Positions 32,413 through 41,462 are shown, counted from the stretch's first letter. The stretch is 64,000 nucleotides of DNA from Paraburkholderia phosphatilytica (GCF_003443895.1 NZ_QQOA01000011.1:167521-231520); one strand, 5' to 3'. Notes: generated by a model not told the origin, from the letters alone. Numbers and translations are program-made.

Positions 32413-34241
32413 GCACGCGCACCGGTCCTGCCATCGATGCGGCTGTGTCGCCGGCCTTCCCCAGGGTCGTCCCGCCCGGCAACGGACCAGCGCTGCTGGT
32501 CGGTCTCTGGCGTGGGCGCTACCTGCGCCTTCGCGGCCAGCGCTTCGTGCTGCTTGCGGCTCCCGCACGTTCAGGCAAGGGTGTAGGCATCGTGATCCCG
32601 AACCTGCTGACCTATCCGGACTCGGTGGTGGTGCTCGACATCAAGCAGGAAAACTTCAGGATCACGGCCGGCTTCCGGCGCGCGGCAGGACACGCGGTGT
32701 TCCTGTTCAACCCCTTTGCCCAGGACGGCCGGACCCACCGCTACAACCCGCTCTCGGCAGTGTCCACCGGCGTTTTCCGGGTTGGCGACATTCTTGCCAT
32801 TGCATACGCACTCTATCCGGGTGGCGGTCACGACGATTTCTGGAAGGACCAGGCGCGCAACCTCTTTCTGGGCATCGTGCTGCTCCTTTGCGGCTGGCGC
32901 GACGCACGCCGTGCCGGCAATCCGGATGCCCCTGACTGCCCTGTGACGATCGGCGAGGTGCTGCGCCAGTCCTCGGGCAACGGCATGCCGCTCAGGGCCC
33001 ATCTGCAGCAGGTCCTGGTGGCCGGCCAGGGACTGGTTGGCCGCGCGTGTACCGATGCGCTGAACCGCTTCCTTTCGAACGACGACCGGGTGCTCGCGAG
33101 CGTCCTTGCGACATTCAATGCACCGCTGGTGATCTGGGCCAATCCCGTAGTCGACGCTGCGACCAGCGCAAGCGATTTTGATCTGTGCGACGTGAGGCGC
33201 CGCCGCATGTCCGTCTACATCGGCATCACGCCAGATCACCTGGACGAGGCGGCACTCCTCGTGAACCTGGTGTTCTCGCAGCTCGTGAACCTGAACACGA
33301 AGGAGCTGCCCGAAGACAACCCGGCGCTGCAGTTCCAGTGCCTGCTGCTCCTGGACGAGCTCGCTGCGCCCGGCAGGATCGGCATTCTCGCGCGTGCGGT
33401 CGCGTACATGGCTGGCTACAACCTGCGGCTGCTCTCGGTCGTGCAGTCCGTCGCCCAGCTCGAGTCGGTCTATGGCCACGCCGATGCCAGAACCTTCGTG
33501 ACCAACCACGCGATGCAGATCCTCTATGCGCCGCGCGAGCAGCGCGATGCGAACGAGTACTCGGAGATGCTGGGCACCTTCACGGACCGCTCGCGAAGCG
33601 TGAGCCGCTCCGCCTCGATCTTCGGTGGGCGCAGCGGACCAACCGAAAGCCTCTCCGAGCAGCGACGCCCGCTGATGCTGCCGCAGGAGCTCAGGGAGCT
33701 CCCGCAGGACAGGGAAATCATCCTGCTCGAGAACACGAAGCCAGTCCTCGCCGGGCGGATCTGCTACTGGCGTGATCCGCTCCTGCGCGCGCGCCTTGTG
33801 CCACCCCCTGAGGTGCAGCCGCTTGACCTTGCGGGGTTCGCTGCCCGGATCGAACTGGGCGTGCGTGAGTTCAGACCGGACGATGTTGACGGGACTGGCC
33901 CAAGCCTGGCCAGTGTGTCCCCGGCAGGGGAGCCGGGCGAGGGGCGGGCAGATCCCGTCGATATTACCGGCGACGAAGCCGCCCGTTACGTCGAACGACA
34001 TTTCGCACTCCTTGGCGTGCCTGGTGGCGACGTTGCCGGGGCTTCGCACGCGCAGCCGGCGCACAGACCACAGGAATCCGTATCAGGGTCCGGCGCGCCG
34101 GGCGGTTCGCAGCAGGGTCCGCAGCCAGGTATGCAGCCAGGTACGCAACCCGGTCGGGAGCATGCCGAAGACACGGGTGCAAAGGCGACGGGGCAGGCGC
34201 TCCCGGCCCACCGTGCCGCACGGCGTGGAGCACGCCCGTGA
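32409..34241 (+). CDS. virD4: ATPase part of a split VirD4 coupling protein
   Basis: A 610-residue protein from GTG 32409 (VSTRTGPAIDAA...). Walker A is LAAPARSGKGVGIVIPNLL, and Walker B is CLLLLDELAAPGRI. Further family motifs are VVLDIKQENFRITAGFRRA and GHDDFWKDQARNLFLG, leaving no doubt of VirD4/TraG identity. The C-terminus after about residue 490 is Pro/Gly/Gln-rich and variable. It recruits the relaxase-DNA complex to the channel. The normal N-terminal membrane anchor is encoded by the preceding overlapping ORF. The 3' end overlaps the primase-like gene by four bases. Confidence 0.9.
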   Translation: MSTRTGPAIDAAVSPAFPRVVPPGNGPALLVGLWRGRYLRLRGQRFVLLAAPARSGKGVGIVIPNLLTYPDSVVVLDIKQENFRITAGFRRAAGHAVFLFNPFAQDGRTHRYNPLSAVSTGVFRVGDILAIAYALYPGGGHDDFWKDQARNLFLGIVLLLCGWRDARRAGNPDAPDCPVTIGEVLRQSSGNGMPLRAHLQQVLVAGQGLVGRACTDALNRFLSNDDRVLASVLATFNAPLVIWANPVVDAATSASDFDLCDVRRRRMSVYIGITPDHLDEAALLVNLVFSQLVNLNTKELPEDNPALQFQCLLLLDELAAPGRIGILARAVAYMAGYNLRLLSVVQSVAQLESVYGHADARTFVTNHAMQILYAPREQRDANEYSEMLGTFTDRSRSVSRSASIFGGRSGPTESLSEQRRPLMLPQELRELPQDREIILLENTKPVLAGRICYWRDPLLRARLVPPPEVQPLDLAGFAARIELGVREFRPDDVDGTGPSLASVSPAGEPGEGRADPVDITGDEAARYVERHFALLGVPGGDVAGASHAQPAHRPQESVSGSGAPGGSQQGPQPGMQPGTQPGREHAEDTGAKATGQALPAHRAARRGARP

Positions 34242-36166
34242 GTACCCGCCACGTCAGCGAAGCCGACCGGGTGCGTGCGGCACTTGCCGTGATTCCGGCC
34301 GAAGACTACACGACCTGGATCGGGATGGCCTTTGCAGTCAAAGCGGGGCTCGGTGAGGACGGTTTTGGAATATGGGATGCGTGGAGCCGCACCGCGCACA
34401 ACTACAGCGAGCGCGCCGCGCGTGCGGCATGGCGCTCGGCTGGTGCGGACGGACGCAAGACGCTCGCGTCGCTCTTCTGGCTCGCGCGCCAGCACGGTTT
34501 CGATCCCGGATACAACGGCGTTCAGGGTGACCCCCGGGGCGCCAGACCGGGCGACCGTCAGGGCGGACAGACTGCGAGCCTGGCGCACCGCCCCGAGGCG
34601 GCCGCCCGTGACGATGCGCGCCTGCGGGCGCGGCATGCTGCAGTCGCGCGCGAAGCGTGCGCGATCTGGCAGTGCGCACGGCCCGTGGGGCCAGCCCACC
34701 CGTATCTCGAACGCAAGCAGGTCGCGCCTGTACCCGCGCTTCGGGAACTGGAGGCGCAGGCGCTGCGCGTGCTGCTTGGCTATCCCCCATGCAGCTCCGG
34801 TGAGCCGCTCGAAGGGCGCGTGCTCGTGGTGCCCGTGCATGCCGGCGACACGCTCTCGACACTGGAGCTGATCGATGCAGACGGCCGCAAGTCCGCGCTT
34901 GCGGGCGGGCTCAAGGCGGGCGGTTGCTGGATCGCCACTGCGGGTCAGACGCACGAGGCCAGGCTGCTACCCATTGTGATCGCCGAAGGCGTCGCCACCG
35001 CGCTGTCCGCGTGGCAGGCGACCGGCTGGATGTGTGTCGCGGCGCTTTCCGCAGGCAACCTCGCGCGCGTGGCTGCCGCATGGCGCGCCCGGTACCCGCA
35101 GGCGGAACTGCTGGTGCTCGCCGAGTCGGGTGCTGGCCACGAGGCTGCGCTCAGGGCGGCGCAGGCTGTGTCGGCTGCGCTCGCCATGCCCCGGTTCGCG
35201 CCGCAGGCACGTATCGCAGGTGCAGTTCCAACCGATTTCAACGACATGGCCGTGCTCTCGGGGCTGCGCGCGGTCGGCGATCTTTTGCGGGACGCGGTGT
35301 ACGCAGAACAGAAGCAGCCCCCGGGTGCCGCTGCCGGCCCGGGGCGGCAGTATGCCGCAGCCATGACGGCAGACAGACCAATGGAGGGCAGGGCGATGGA
35401 ACGCGACAACACACAGCAGACAGGGAACGCCGCACCGGCAGGGCAGCGGCGCACTTTGCGGCTGCGCGCAGGTCAGCAGCAGGCCTCCGGTGGGGAGGAG
35501 AGCGGACAGCGGGGCGAGCCTGATCAGGCGCCCGGGCAGGATGGTTCCGCGACGGCGCACACGGCAGACGACGTCCGCCCGCATGGCGACGCGCATGATG
35601 TGCATGACGTGCACGGGCAGGCTCTCACGGCGCAGGATGGTCCGGTGCGCCGCGAGGCGGGTGAACTGCTGTACGGACTTGATACGGTACCGCCCGAGAC
35701 CCGCGCGCTTGCGCAGCATCGTTTCGGCGTGCAGGTCCGCATGGCCACACCGCGTGTCAACGGCGGCCCGTATCGGGGCGAGGTGTACAGCACGGAGCAC
35801 TACGTGATCCAGGAAGTGTCGACCCGCAGTGTCGTATTCCATGCGAAAGCCGGCATGGAGTTCATCTCCGGGCGTCTTCGCTGGATGGATGAAAACCAGC
35901 GGCTCAATGGCGCAGATGTGCAGGTCGCCTACGACGGCGTGCAGCCGAAGGTCTATCCGTGGGACCGTGCGCGCGACCAGCTCGAGCGCACCGTTGCCTC
36001 ACTGAAGAAGTCGGCCCGCGACATGGGGCTTGGGCCTGATCTTGAAACCACGCTCGAGCAGCTTCAGACCGCGTCATGGATACGGGTGCGCGAAGCGCGG
36101 GCAGCGGCTTTTGCACGTACCCACGGGCAGGTGCGCGACGGGTCGCAGGATGTGCCGGAGCGCTGA
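34238..36166 (+). CDS. Primase C-terminal/Toprim-like/KfrB-type plasmid protein
   Basis: A 642-residue multidomain protein. Residues 10-90 resemble PriCT-2 (AALAVIPAEDYTTWIGMAFA through WLARQHGFDPG). Residues 130-355 resemble the Toprim-like domain of plasmid and phage primases (GRVLVVPVHAGDTLSTLELI, then IVIAEGVATALSAWQATGW). The usual ADDD-type acidic pair is replaced by LAESGAGHEAAL. A long Gln/Gly/Asp-rich linker leads to a KfrB-like module (GPYRGEVYSTEHYVIQEVST). It overlaps virD4. Conjugative elements often carry such primases to start complementary-strand synthesis in the recipient, but the altered acidic site makes priming activity uncertain. Confidence 0.72.
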   Translation: MSTRHVSEADRVRAALAVIPAEDYTTWIGMAFAVKAGLGEDGFGIWDAWSRTAHNYSERAARAAWRSAGADGRKTLASLFWLARQHGFDPGYNGVQGDPRGARPGDRQGGQTASLAHRPEAAARDDARLRARHAAVAREACAIWQCARPVGPAHPYLERKQVAPVPALRELEAQALRVLLGYPPCSSGEPLEGRVLVVPVHAGDTLSTLELIDADGRKSALAGGLKAGGCWIATAGQTHEARLLPIVIAEGVATALSAWQATGWMCVAALSAGNLARVAAAWRARYPQAELLVLAESGAGHEAALRAAQAVSAALAMPRFAPQARIAGAVPTDFNDMAVLSGLRAVGDLLRDAVYAEQKQPPGAAAGPGRQYAAAMTADRPMEGRAMERDNTQQTGNAAPAGQRRTLRLRAGQQQASGGEESGQRGEPDQAPGQDGSATAHTADDVRPHGDAHDVHDVHGQALTAQDGPVRREAGELLYGLDTVPPETRALAQHRFGVQVRMATPRVNGGPYRGEVYSTEHYVIQEVSTRSVVFHAKAGMEFISGRLRWMDENQRLNGADVQVAYDGVQPKVYPWDRARDQLERTVASLKKSARDMGLGPDLETTLEQLQTASWIRVREARAAAFARTHGQVRDGSQDVPER

Positions 36167-36397
36167 GCATGCGCGACGAACCGGCGGTCCTCACCCGGAC
36201 GGGATGGTGTGTGAACGAAGCCGAACCCTGTATATCTGGCGGAGAACGGGGCGAGCCGGGTTCAGAGCCAGGGCGCAAACGGTTGTCCGGGTACCTGGGT
36301 GGGTGGCCTGCGACCTGCGCCCCGGAACGCACGCTTGCCGCCGGACCGGGACGCGTGCGTATGCAACCAGCGTCACCCGCGTTGCTGGAGGTGTGAA
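36167..36397. other. Intergenic region before mob genes; candidate origin of transfer
   Basis: 231 bases directly upstream of the MobC-like and relaxase genes, a common site for oriT. It contains CTGTATATCTGGC around 36228-36240, loosely resembling the TATATCCTG/YATCCTG nick cores of VirD2 and IncP relaxases. No strong inverted repeat flanks it by eye, so the assignment is tentative. Confidence 0.35.
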
Positions 36398-36904
36398 ATG
36401 GTGAGGCAGATGCTGATATCCGTGGAACTTGGTCCGATGAAGGTGCAGTGGAGCGCGTGGTGCGCGCGGCATGGGCTGAGCGTATCGGAGGGCGTGCGGC
36501 GACTGATCCATGCTGAACTCGGGGACGAACCCGAGCTTCCAGACATTGACGTTCCGCGCAACGGGAAATGCTTCAGGCGGGTGCAGGTCGCTCTGACCCG
36601 GGAGGAGTTCGAGGGCGTGGTGCACCGCGCACGGGTGGGTGGGTTTGCTCCTCATCGCTGGATCATTGCGCTGGTTCGGGCAAATCTGTCCCGGAAGCCA
36701 CAGCCAGGCGAGGCAGAACTCAGGCTCCTTGCGGAGTCGAACCAGCAGCTGGCCGTGATCCGCATGAGGCTGGGGGCACTCGTGAGGACCGGTGATACCG
36801 CAAACGCGCAATGTGAGCTGGAGGGGCTGCGGGAAATGATTGGTGAACACCTGCAGACAGTTTCCCGGATCCTGCGCGCCAGTCTTGATCGATGGAGCCG
36901 CTAG
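36398..36904 (+). CDS. MobC-like relaxosome accessory protein
   Basis: A 168-residue basic protein from ATG 36398 with CTGGAGG upstream. The N-terminal part (MVRQMLISVELGPMKVQWSA, then HGLSVSEGVRRLIHAEL) has the beta strand and helices of a ribbon-helix-helix or MobC-type DNA binder. A central segment CFRRVQVALTREEFEGVVHR repeats the same pattern, followed by a helical tail. It sits one base before the relaxase gene. By position it would bind oriT and help the relaxase load and melt DNA. Confidence 0.7.
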   Translation: MVRQMLISVELGPMKVQWSAWCARHGLSVSEGVRRLIHAELGDEPELPDIDVPRNGKCFRRVQVALTREEFEGVVHRARVGGFAPHRWIIALVRANLSRKPQPGEAELRLLAESNQQLAVIRMRLGALVRTGDTANAQCELEGLREMIGEHLQTVSRILRASLDRWSR

Positions 36905-36905
36905 C

Positions 36906-38009
36906 ATGTCATTGCCCGAAGACGATATTGACCGGATGGTCGTGCACTGGGGCGAACGGCTCTTTCCCGATCCACTGCGGCATGCCCAGGCCTCGCGACT
37001 CGGGAAAGGACTGCTGCAGAAGGACGCGCTGCACATGCGAAAGCGGATCGCGCGCACGCTGGGGAAGGCTCCGGAGGTAATCGTAAGGATAGCCAGCAAG
37101 GCATCGGAGGCGCAGGGAATGAGAGCGCTCTCGAGGCACCTGCGCTACATCTCGCGTGATGGCGCGCTGGGGCTGGAGGATCAGGACGGACAGGTGATCA
37201 CCGGTCGTGACGCACTTCACGATCTGGTTGACCTCTGGCGCTTCGCGGGCTGGGGCATTCCGGAGAAAAGCCGGCATCGGGAGACCGTCAGTCTGACGCT
37301 GTCGATGCCACCAGGTACTGACCGCGAGGCTGTGCACGATGCGGCGCGCGCCTTCGCGGCCGGCGAGTTCAGTGACGGAAGGCTTTATGTGCTGGCAATG
37401 CACGACGACGAGCCCCATCCGCATGTGCACCTGTGCATCCAGGCAAGGGGCCCGGCGGCGCGGCTCGGTTTTTCCCCCCAGGACTGCCTGCGCCTGCGTC
37501 AGCAGTTTGCCCGCCTGCTGTGCGAGCGCGATGTCAGTGCCAATGCAACACCGAGACGTGTACGCGGTGAGACGCGACGCGGTCACAGTTACGCGATCAC
37601 ACAGATGTTGGCACGTGGTGAAGTCCCTCGCGACTGGCGTACAGTTGCCGATGCCGCTGAACAGCGCCGTCGATGGGAAGTGCACGGCCAGACGCTTGTC
37701 GCCTGGCACGAACTCGCGCGGGTACTGGCGCAGTCGGCCTGGGCAGACGACCGCCACATGGCGATGGACATCGTGGATTTTGTGCGAACCATGCCGGTTG
37801 TGCGCGAGAGACAACAGGTCGAACCGGATCGTGTCGCAGGCGCGACCGACGCGCGGTTGAAGGGCGCAGTGGTGCCCGTAGCGGAGCCCGCGCTGAAGCC
37901 CCTGCGAGCGCCTTCCGGACAGCCACGCAGCAAGTCCGTCCAGGTATCGTGCGACCGTCCGGCCGGCGCTGTTCCGCCACATGGTCCCGACATCGGACCC
38001 GAGCGGTGA
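36906..38009 (+). CDS. VirD2/MOBP-type relaxase
   Basis: A 367-residue conjugative relaxase. The catalytic tyrosine is probably Tyr81 in HLRYISRDGALGLE, matching YLSRKG of VirD2. The metal-binding histidine motif III is LAMHDDEPHPHVHLCIQ (His166, His171, His173, His175). A preceding basic region (MRKRIARTLGKAPEVIVRI) aligns with the VirD2 N-terminus, with about 50 extra residues in front. The tail is Pro/Arg-rich and may carry the secretion signal. It nicks oriT, binds the 5' end and is pumped through the VirB channel. Last recognised gene of the conjugation module. Confidence 0.88.
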   Translation: MSLPEDDIDRMVVHWGERLFPDPLRHAQASRLGKGLLQKDALHMRKRIARTLGKAPEVIVRIASKASEAQGMRALSRHLRYISRDGALGLEDQDGQVITGRDALHDLVDLWRFAGWGIPEKSRHRETVSLTLSMPPGTDREAVHDAARAFAAGEFSDGRLYVLAMHDDEPHPHVHLCIQARGPAARLGFSPQDCLRLRQQFARLLCERDVSANATPRRVRGETRRGHSYAITQMLARGEVPRDWRTVADAAEQRRRWEVHGQTLVAWHELARVLAQSAWADDRHMAMDIVDFVRTMPVVRERQQVEPDRVAGATDARLKGAVVPVAEPALKPLRAPSGQPRSKSVQVSCDRPAGAVPPHGPDIGPER

Positions 38010-38022
38010 AAGGACGCCCGCC

Positions 38023-38265
38023 ATGCCGGCGACGTTGTGTTCCCCGGACCGGCCGGCAGTGCAGCGCCTGGCGTTCAGTCTGGTCGACCGCGGCAAGCTC
38101 GCCTGGGCGACCATCCATCTGCGTGCGCACATCAGGCCGGGGTGGCAGGTTAATTTCGATCGTTCCTGTTCGCCTTCCCGTTGTTGCGACGGTGAAAGCG
38201 ACATGGCCAGACCCATACTCCGACGACGATCTCCGGGGTCCCATCGGCCTGAGACAGGATCATGA
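38023..38265 (+). CDS. Doubtful 80-residue ORF after the relaxase gene
   Basis: A frame starting ATG 38023, 11 bases after an AAGGA-like sequence, giving MPATLCSPDRPAVQRLAFSL and a basic Arg/Ser-rich C-terminus. No family recognised. The middle (GKLAWATIHLRAHIRPGWQ) looks coding, but the tail composition does not. It may be a small conjugation-associated protein or chance. It ends 37 bases before the strong hairpin at 38302. Confidence 0.3.
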   Translation: MPATLCSPDRPAVQRLAFSLVDRGKLAWATIHLRAHIRPGWQVNFDRSCSPSRCCDGESDMARPILRRRSPGSHRPETGS

Positions 38266-38301
38266 TGGAACCCCCGAGGCAAGCACCGCGGATCGACATC
38301 G

Positions 38302-38336
38302 GGCCCGGCCCCGGGAGAGGTTCCCGGGGCCGGGCC
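38302..38336 (+). terminator. Very strong GC hairpin closing the conjugation module
   Basis: GGCCCGGCCCCGGGA-GAGGT-TCCCGGGGCCGGGCC is a perfect 15-base-pair stem with a five-base loop. No U-tract follows, so classic Rho-independent action is uncertain. It separates the conjugation operon from the sensor kinase gene and may insulate them in both directions. Confidence 0.6.
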
Positions 38337-38499
38337 TGACGTGTTCCACCTCTGCGGCTCGCAATGCGCATGTTAAAAAGGCCTCCTCAGGACGGTCGCC
38401 GGGCGCGCCAGACTGGCGGCGCAGAAAACTGCGTCTGCAGCCAGTACTGGCGGGAAATTTGCTATTCCTTATCCTCACCAGTCTCCTTTCAGCTACTCC

Positions 38500-39984
38500 A
38501 TGCCCAGACCGTCGTTCTCCACACAGCTCTACGCGCTGTGGATCCTCGTGGCGATCCTGTGCAGCCTGCTGACGGCAGCCGTCTGGCTGATGTTGTCGTC
38601 AGCCCTCGGAGAGCGCGTCGCTGACGCGAAGCAGCAGGCGGTGTCGACCTGTACGGCGGTCGCGTCGCGCTACGACCTGTCGATGCAGCGGCCGGGCGAA
38701 GCCAATATCGATCTCATGCATGCCGTGCTCGATCTCGTGCTGATTCGCAAGGAGGGTATCGAAGGCGGCTTCTGGACTTCTGCACCTGCGCCCGGTGCAG
38801 CGAACGGCTTTCTCGCTTACGCATTCCCAACCTACGAGGGAAGCGGCATAAAGCGTGACATTCCTGAGGCCGAGACGCCGCTCATTCTTCGCACACTGCG
38901 AAACGTCGCCGACACCGGCCAGCTGCACGCCGACGCCGTCGCGAGCGGTGCCGATGCGGTGATCGCCGTTGCCTGCCCGGTGCCGCATCACGCCGGTCTG
39001 CTCGCATGGATGCTCGCACGCGCGCGTGCGCCACTCGGGCCATATGGTCAGCGCGCCGCGACCTTCCTGGCGGGCGTACTCGCGGTCATCGTCTTGCTGG
39101 CGCTATTGCTCGCCCTGACGCTTCGGCGCTGGAAGCGCAATCTCACCCGGCTCGAACAGTCGCTCGCACCGGACGGCAGACTCGAGCAGAACAGGCAGAT
39201 CGGGCATCTCGGTGAACGCGACCTCGACCATATCGTCGATGCGCTTAATCGCTATGTCCAACGTGCGGACCGGCTTCAGCGAGAGGCGAACGAACTGGGC
39301 GACAAACTCGCACAGGCTGAACGCTTCAGCGCGCTAGGCAAGATGGCCGCACAGATCGCGCACGAAATTCGCAATCCGGTGGGGGCCATGCGGCTCAAGG
39401 CGGAAAACGCACTCGCAGGCGACGCGGCACGCCGCGAAGCTGCATTGAGAACGATCATCGGGCAGGTGGGGCGAGTCGAGGCGCAGCTATCGAGCCTGCT
39501 CGCGCTAACGCAGCCTGTGATTGTGCGTACACAGGAGGTCGACCTGTCCGGGTGGCTCGCCGATGTCGTCCGTACGCACGAAGCGAGCGCAGAAAACCGG
39601 CGTATCTCGTTGCGGGTGGAAGTCGAATCCTGCCCGACGCGGCCGGTTTTCGATTCCGCACAGCTTGCCCGGGCGCTCGACAATCTGGTCGTCAACGCGC
39701 TGCGGCACGCACCTCCAGGCGGAAACGTAACGGTCCGCGCGCGTGCTGCAACACTGGACGACTGCAAACGCCTCAGGCTGGAAGTGATCGATGATGGCCC
39801 TGGCGTGAGTGCGAACGAACGCCAGCGCATTTTCGAGCCATTCGTAACGGGCCGGCCCAACGGATCCGGGCTTGGCCTTGCCGTGGTACGCGAGATCGCG
39901 TCGGTCCATGGTGGCCGCGCATGGCTCGCGGAGGAACCGGATATGACCTGTTTTGTGATCGATATACCATGGCGACCATCCTGA
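38500..39984 (+). CDS. NtrB-type sensor histidine kinase
   Basis: A 494-residue membrane kinase. TM1 (ILVAILCSLLTAAVWLMLSS) and TM2 (ATFLAGVLAVIVLLALLLAL, residues 187-206) enclose a roughly 150-residue periplasmic sensor. A HAMP-like linker follows. The phospho-acceptor is His288 in AAQIAHEIRNPVGAMRL. The ATP lid has N box DNLVVNALRHAP, G1 DDGPGVS and G2 GSGLGLAVVREI. It overlaps the response regulator by 16 bases. The partner is an NtrC-type activator, so it probably senses a periplasmic signal to control sigma-54 transcription. The signal is unknown; the downstream transporters suggest a solute. Confidence 0.93.
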   Translation: MPRPSFSTQLYALWILVAILCSLLTAAVWLMLSSALGERVADAKQQAVSTCTAVASRYDLSMQRPGEANIDLMHAVLDLVLIRKEGIEGGFWTSAPAPGAANGFLAYAFPTYEGSGIKRDIPEAETPLILRTLRNVADTGQLHADAVASGADAVIAVACPVPHHAGLLAWMLARARAPLGPYGQRAATFLAGVLAVIVLLALLLALTLRRWKRNLTRLEQSLAPDGRLEQNRQIGHLGERDLDHIVDALNRYVQRADRLQREANELGDKLAQAERFSALGKMAAQIAHEIRNPVGAMRLKAENALAGDAARREAALRTIIGQVGRVEAQLSSLLALTQPVIVRTQEVDLSGWLADVVRTHEASAENRRISLRVEVESCPTRPVFDSAQLARALDNLVVNALRHAPPGGNVTVRARAATLDDCKRLRLEVIDDGPGVSANERQRIFEPFVTGRPNGSGLGLAVVREIASVHGGRAWLAEEPDMTCFVIDIPWRPS

Positions 39985-41360
39985 TTGTCGACGACGACGA
40001 CGCCTTTCGCGACGGTCTCGCGGAAACCGTCCACGACCTTGGCCACACACCGCTCGAGGCGTGTTCGGGCAGGCAGGCGTTCGAACTGTTGCGCGAGCAT
40101 CCGGTACCCGACTGTATCTTCCTCGATTTCCGGCTGCCGGACGTGGATGGTCTCTCGGTTCTCGAATCGCTGCGCAATACAGCGGGCCTCCATCAGGTGC
40201 CGGTGGTGATGCTGACCGCGTACGCGACAAGCGATAACACGATTGGCGCGATGCGCCTCGGTGCCTTCGAGCATCTGACGAAACCGGTCGGCCGCGGCGA
40301 GATTGCCGCGCTCCTCGAGCGCATTGTTGCGACCCGCGCCGCTGCGCCGGCACCGGAAGAGGCGCGGGCGTTCGCAGGGGAACCCCCCTCGCGTGAGCCG
40401 CAGCTGCTCGGCATCAGCGAAGCCATGCGCGATGTGCAGAAGCGCCTCGGCCGTGCAGCCGGCACGAACTCGACCGTTCTGATCACGGGCGAAACGGGTA
40501 CCGGCAAGGAAGTGGCTGCCCGTGTGCTGCATCGTGCGTCAGCGCGTTTCAATGGCCCGTTCGTCGCCGTGAATTGCGCGGCGATTCCGCAGGACCTGCT
40601 CGAAAGCGAGCTCTTCGGACATGGCAAGGGCGCGTTCACCGGTGCCTATGCCGAGCGGCGCGGTCGTTTCGAAGAGGCCAGCGGCGGCACGCTGTTTCTT
40701 GACGAAGTCGGGGATATGCCGCTGGCGATGCAGGCGAAGCTGCTTCGCGTGCTGCAGGAGCGGCAGATCACGCCACTCGGCACCAGCCGGACCATCGTGG
40801 TTGACGTGCGCATCGTGGCGGCGACCCATCGTGACCTGACGGCCATGGTCGCGTTCGGGACGTTCCGGCAGGATCTGTCGTACCGGCTGAACGTGATTCC
40901 GCTGCACATGCCGCCATTGCGGGAGCGGGTAGCCGACATCCTGCCGCTGGCGGAGCATTTTCTGGCTGCCCTCGCTGCGCCCGATGAGTCTGCGCGCAAG
41001 CATCTGTCCGCGGAAGCTGAGCGCCTGCTCGTCAACTTCGCCTGGCCGGGCAACGTGCGCGAACTGGCCAATGCGATCGAACGTGCGAGCGCACTCGCGC
41101 CAGCTTCGCTACTTACCCGCGACGATTTCGCCTTCCTGTTCGATCCGGCGACGGGCGCCGCCGACGCAATTCCCGCGAGCCTGATTGACCTACCGTTGAA
41201 CGATGCGCTCGCGCAGCTTGAACGTGCACTGATCACCCGTGCGCTGGCACTCGCCGCTGGCAATCGCGCGGAAGCTGCGCGCCGCCTCGGCATCAGCCGT
41301 CAGTCGCTCTACACGCGTCTGGCGAATCTTGGGCTGCCGGACTCGGCCCCGGACGCCTGA
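39969..41360 (+). CDS. NtrC-type sigma-54-dependent response regulator
   Basis: A 463-residue activator starting at ATG 39969 (MATILIVDDDDAF). The receiver has phospho-Asp53 in CIFLDFRLPDVDG. The AAA+ domain has Walker A TGETGTGKE, the sigma-54 contact loop GHGKGAFTGAYAE and Walker B GGTLFLDEVGDM. The C-terminal Fis-type HTH is NRAEAARRLGISRQSLYTRL. All parts required for sigma-54 activation are present. A matching sigma-54 promoter with an upstream inverted repeat lies just downstream of the gene, ahead of 41510, so the likely target is that operon. Confidence 0.95.
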   Translation: MATILIVDDDDAFRDGLAETVHDLGHTPLEACSGRQAFELLREHPVPDCIFLDFRLPDVDGLSVLESLRNTAGLHQVPVVMLTAYATSDNTIGAMRLGAFEHLTKPVGRGEIAALLERIVATRAAAPAPEEARAFAGEPPSREPQLLGISEAMRDVQKRLGRAAGTNSTVLITGETGTGKEVAARVLHRASARFNGPFVAVNCAAIPQDLLESELFGHGKGAFTGAYAERRGRFEEASGGTLFLDEVGDMPLAMQAKLLRVLQERQITPLGTSRTIVVDVRIVAATHRDLTAMVAFGTFRQDLSYRLNVIPLHMPPLRERVADILPLAEHFLAALAAPDESARKHLSAEAERLLVNFAWPGNVRELANAIERASALAPASLLTRDDFAFLFDPATGAADAIPASLIDLPLNDALAQLERALITRALALAAGNRAEAARRLGISRQSLYTRLANLGLPDSAPDA

Positions 41361-41379
41361 CGACGCGCAGGTGTCGGGA

Positions 41380-41402
41380 AAACGGACAGAGCCTGTCCGT
41401 TT
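41380..41402. promoter_or_regulatory. Inverted repeat: activator site and/or terminator
   Basis: AAACGGACAG-AGC-CTGTCCGTTT has perfect ten-base arms. Its centre is about 98 bases upstream of the predicted sigma-54 start point, an ideal enhancer distance for an NtrC-type protein. It is also followed by TGTTTGAC, 20 bases past the regulator stop, so it might act as a terminator too. Confidence 0.6.
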
Positions 41403-41462
41403 GTTTGACACTGCGGTTCTGCGCCGGGGCTTCGCTGCCCGGGCGGACCGGCCTTTTAACCA

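Noticed and set aside
32571..34064. 497-codon minus-strand frame
   Set aside because: Antisense to the virD4 ATPase; composition is typical of a shadow frame.
36909..38282. 457-codon minus-strand frame over the relaxase
   Set aside because: Antisense to the relaxase, whose histidine motif and tyrosine are intact.
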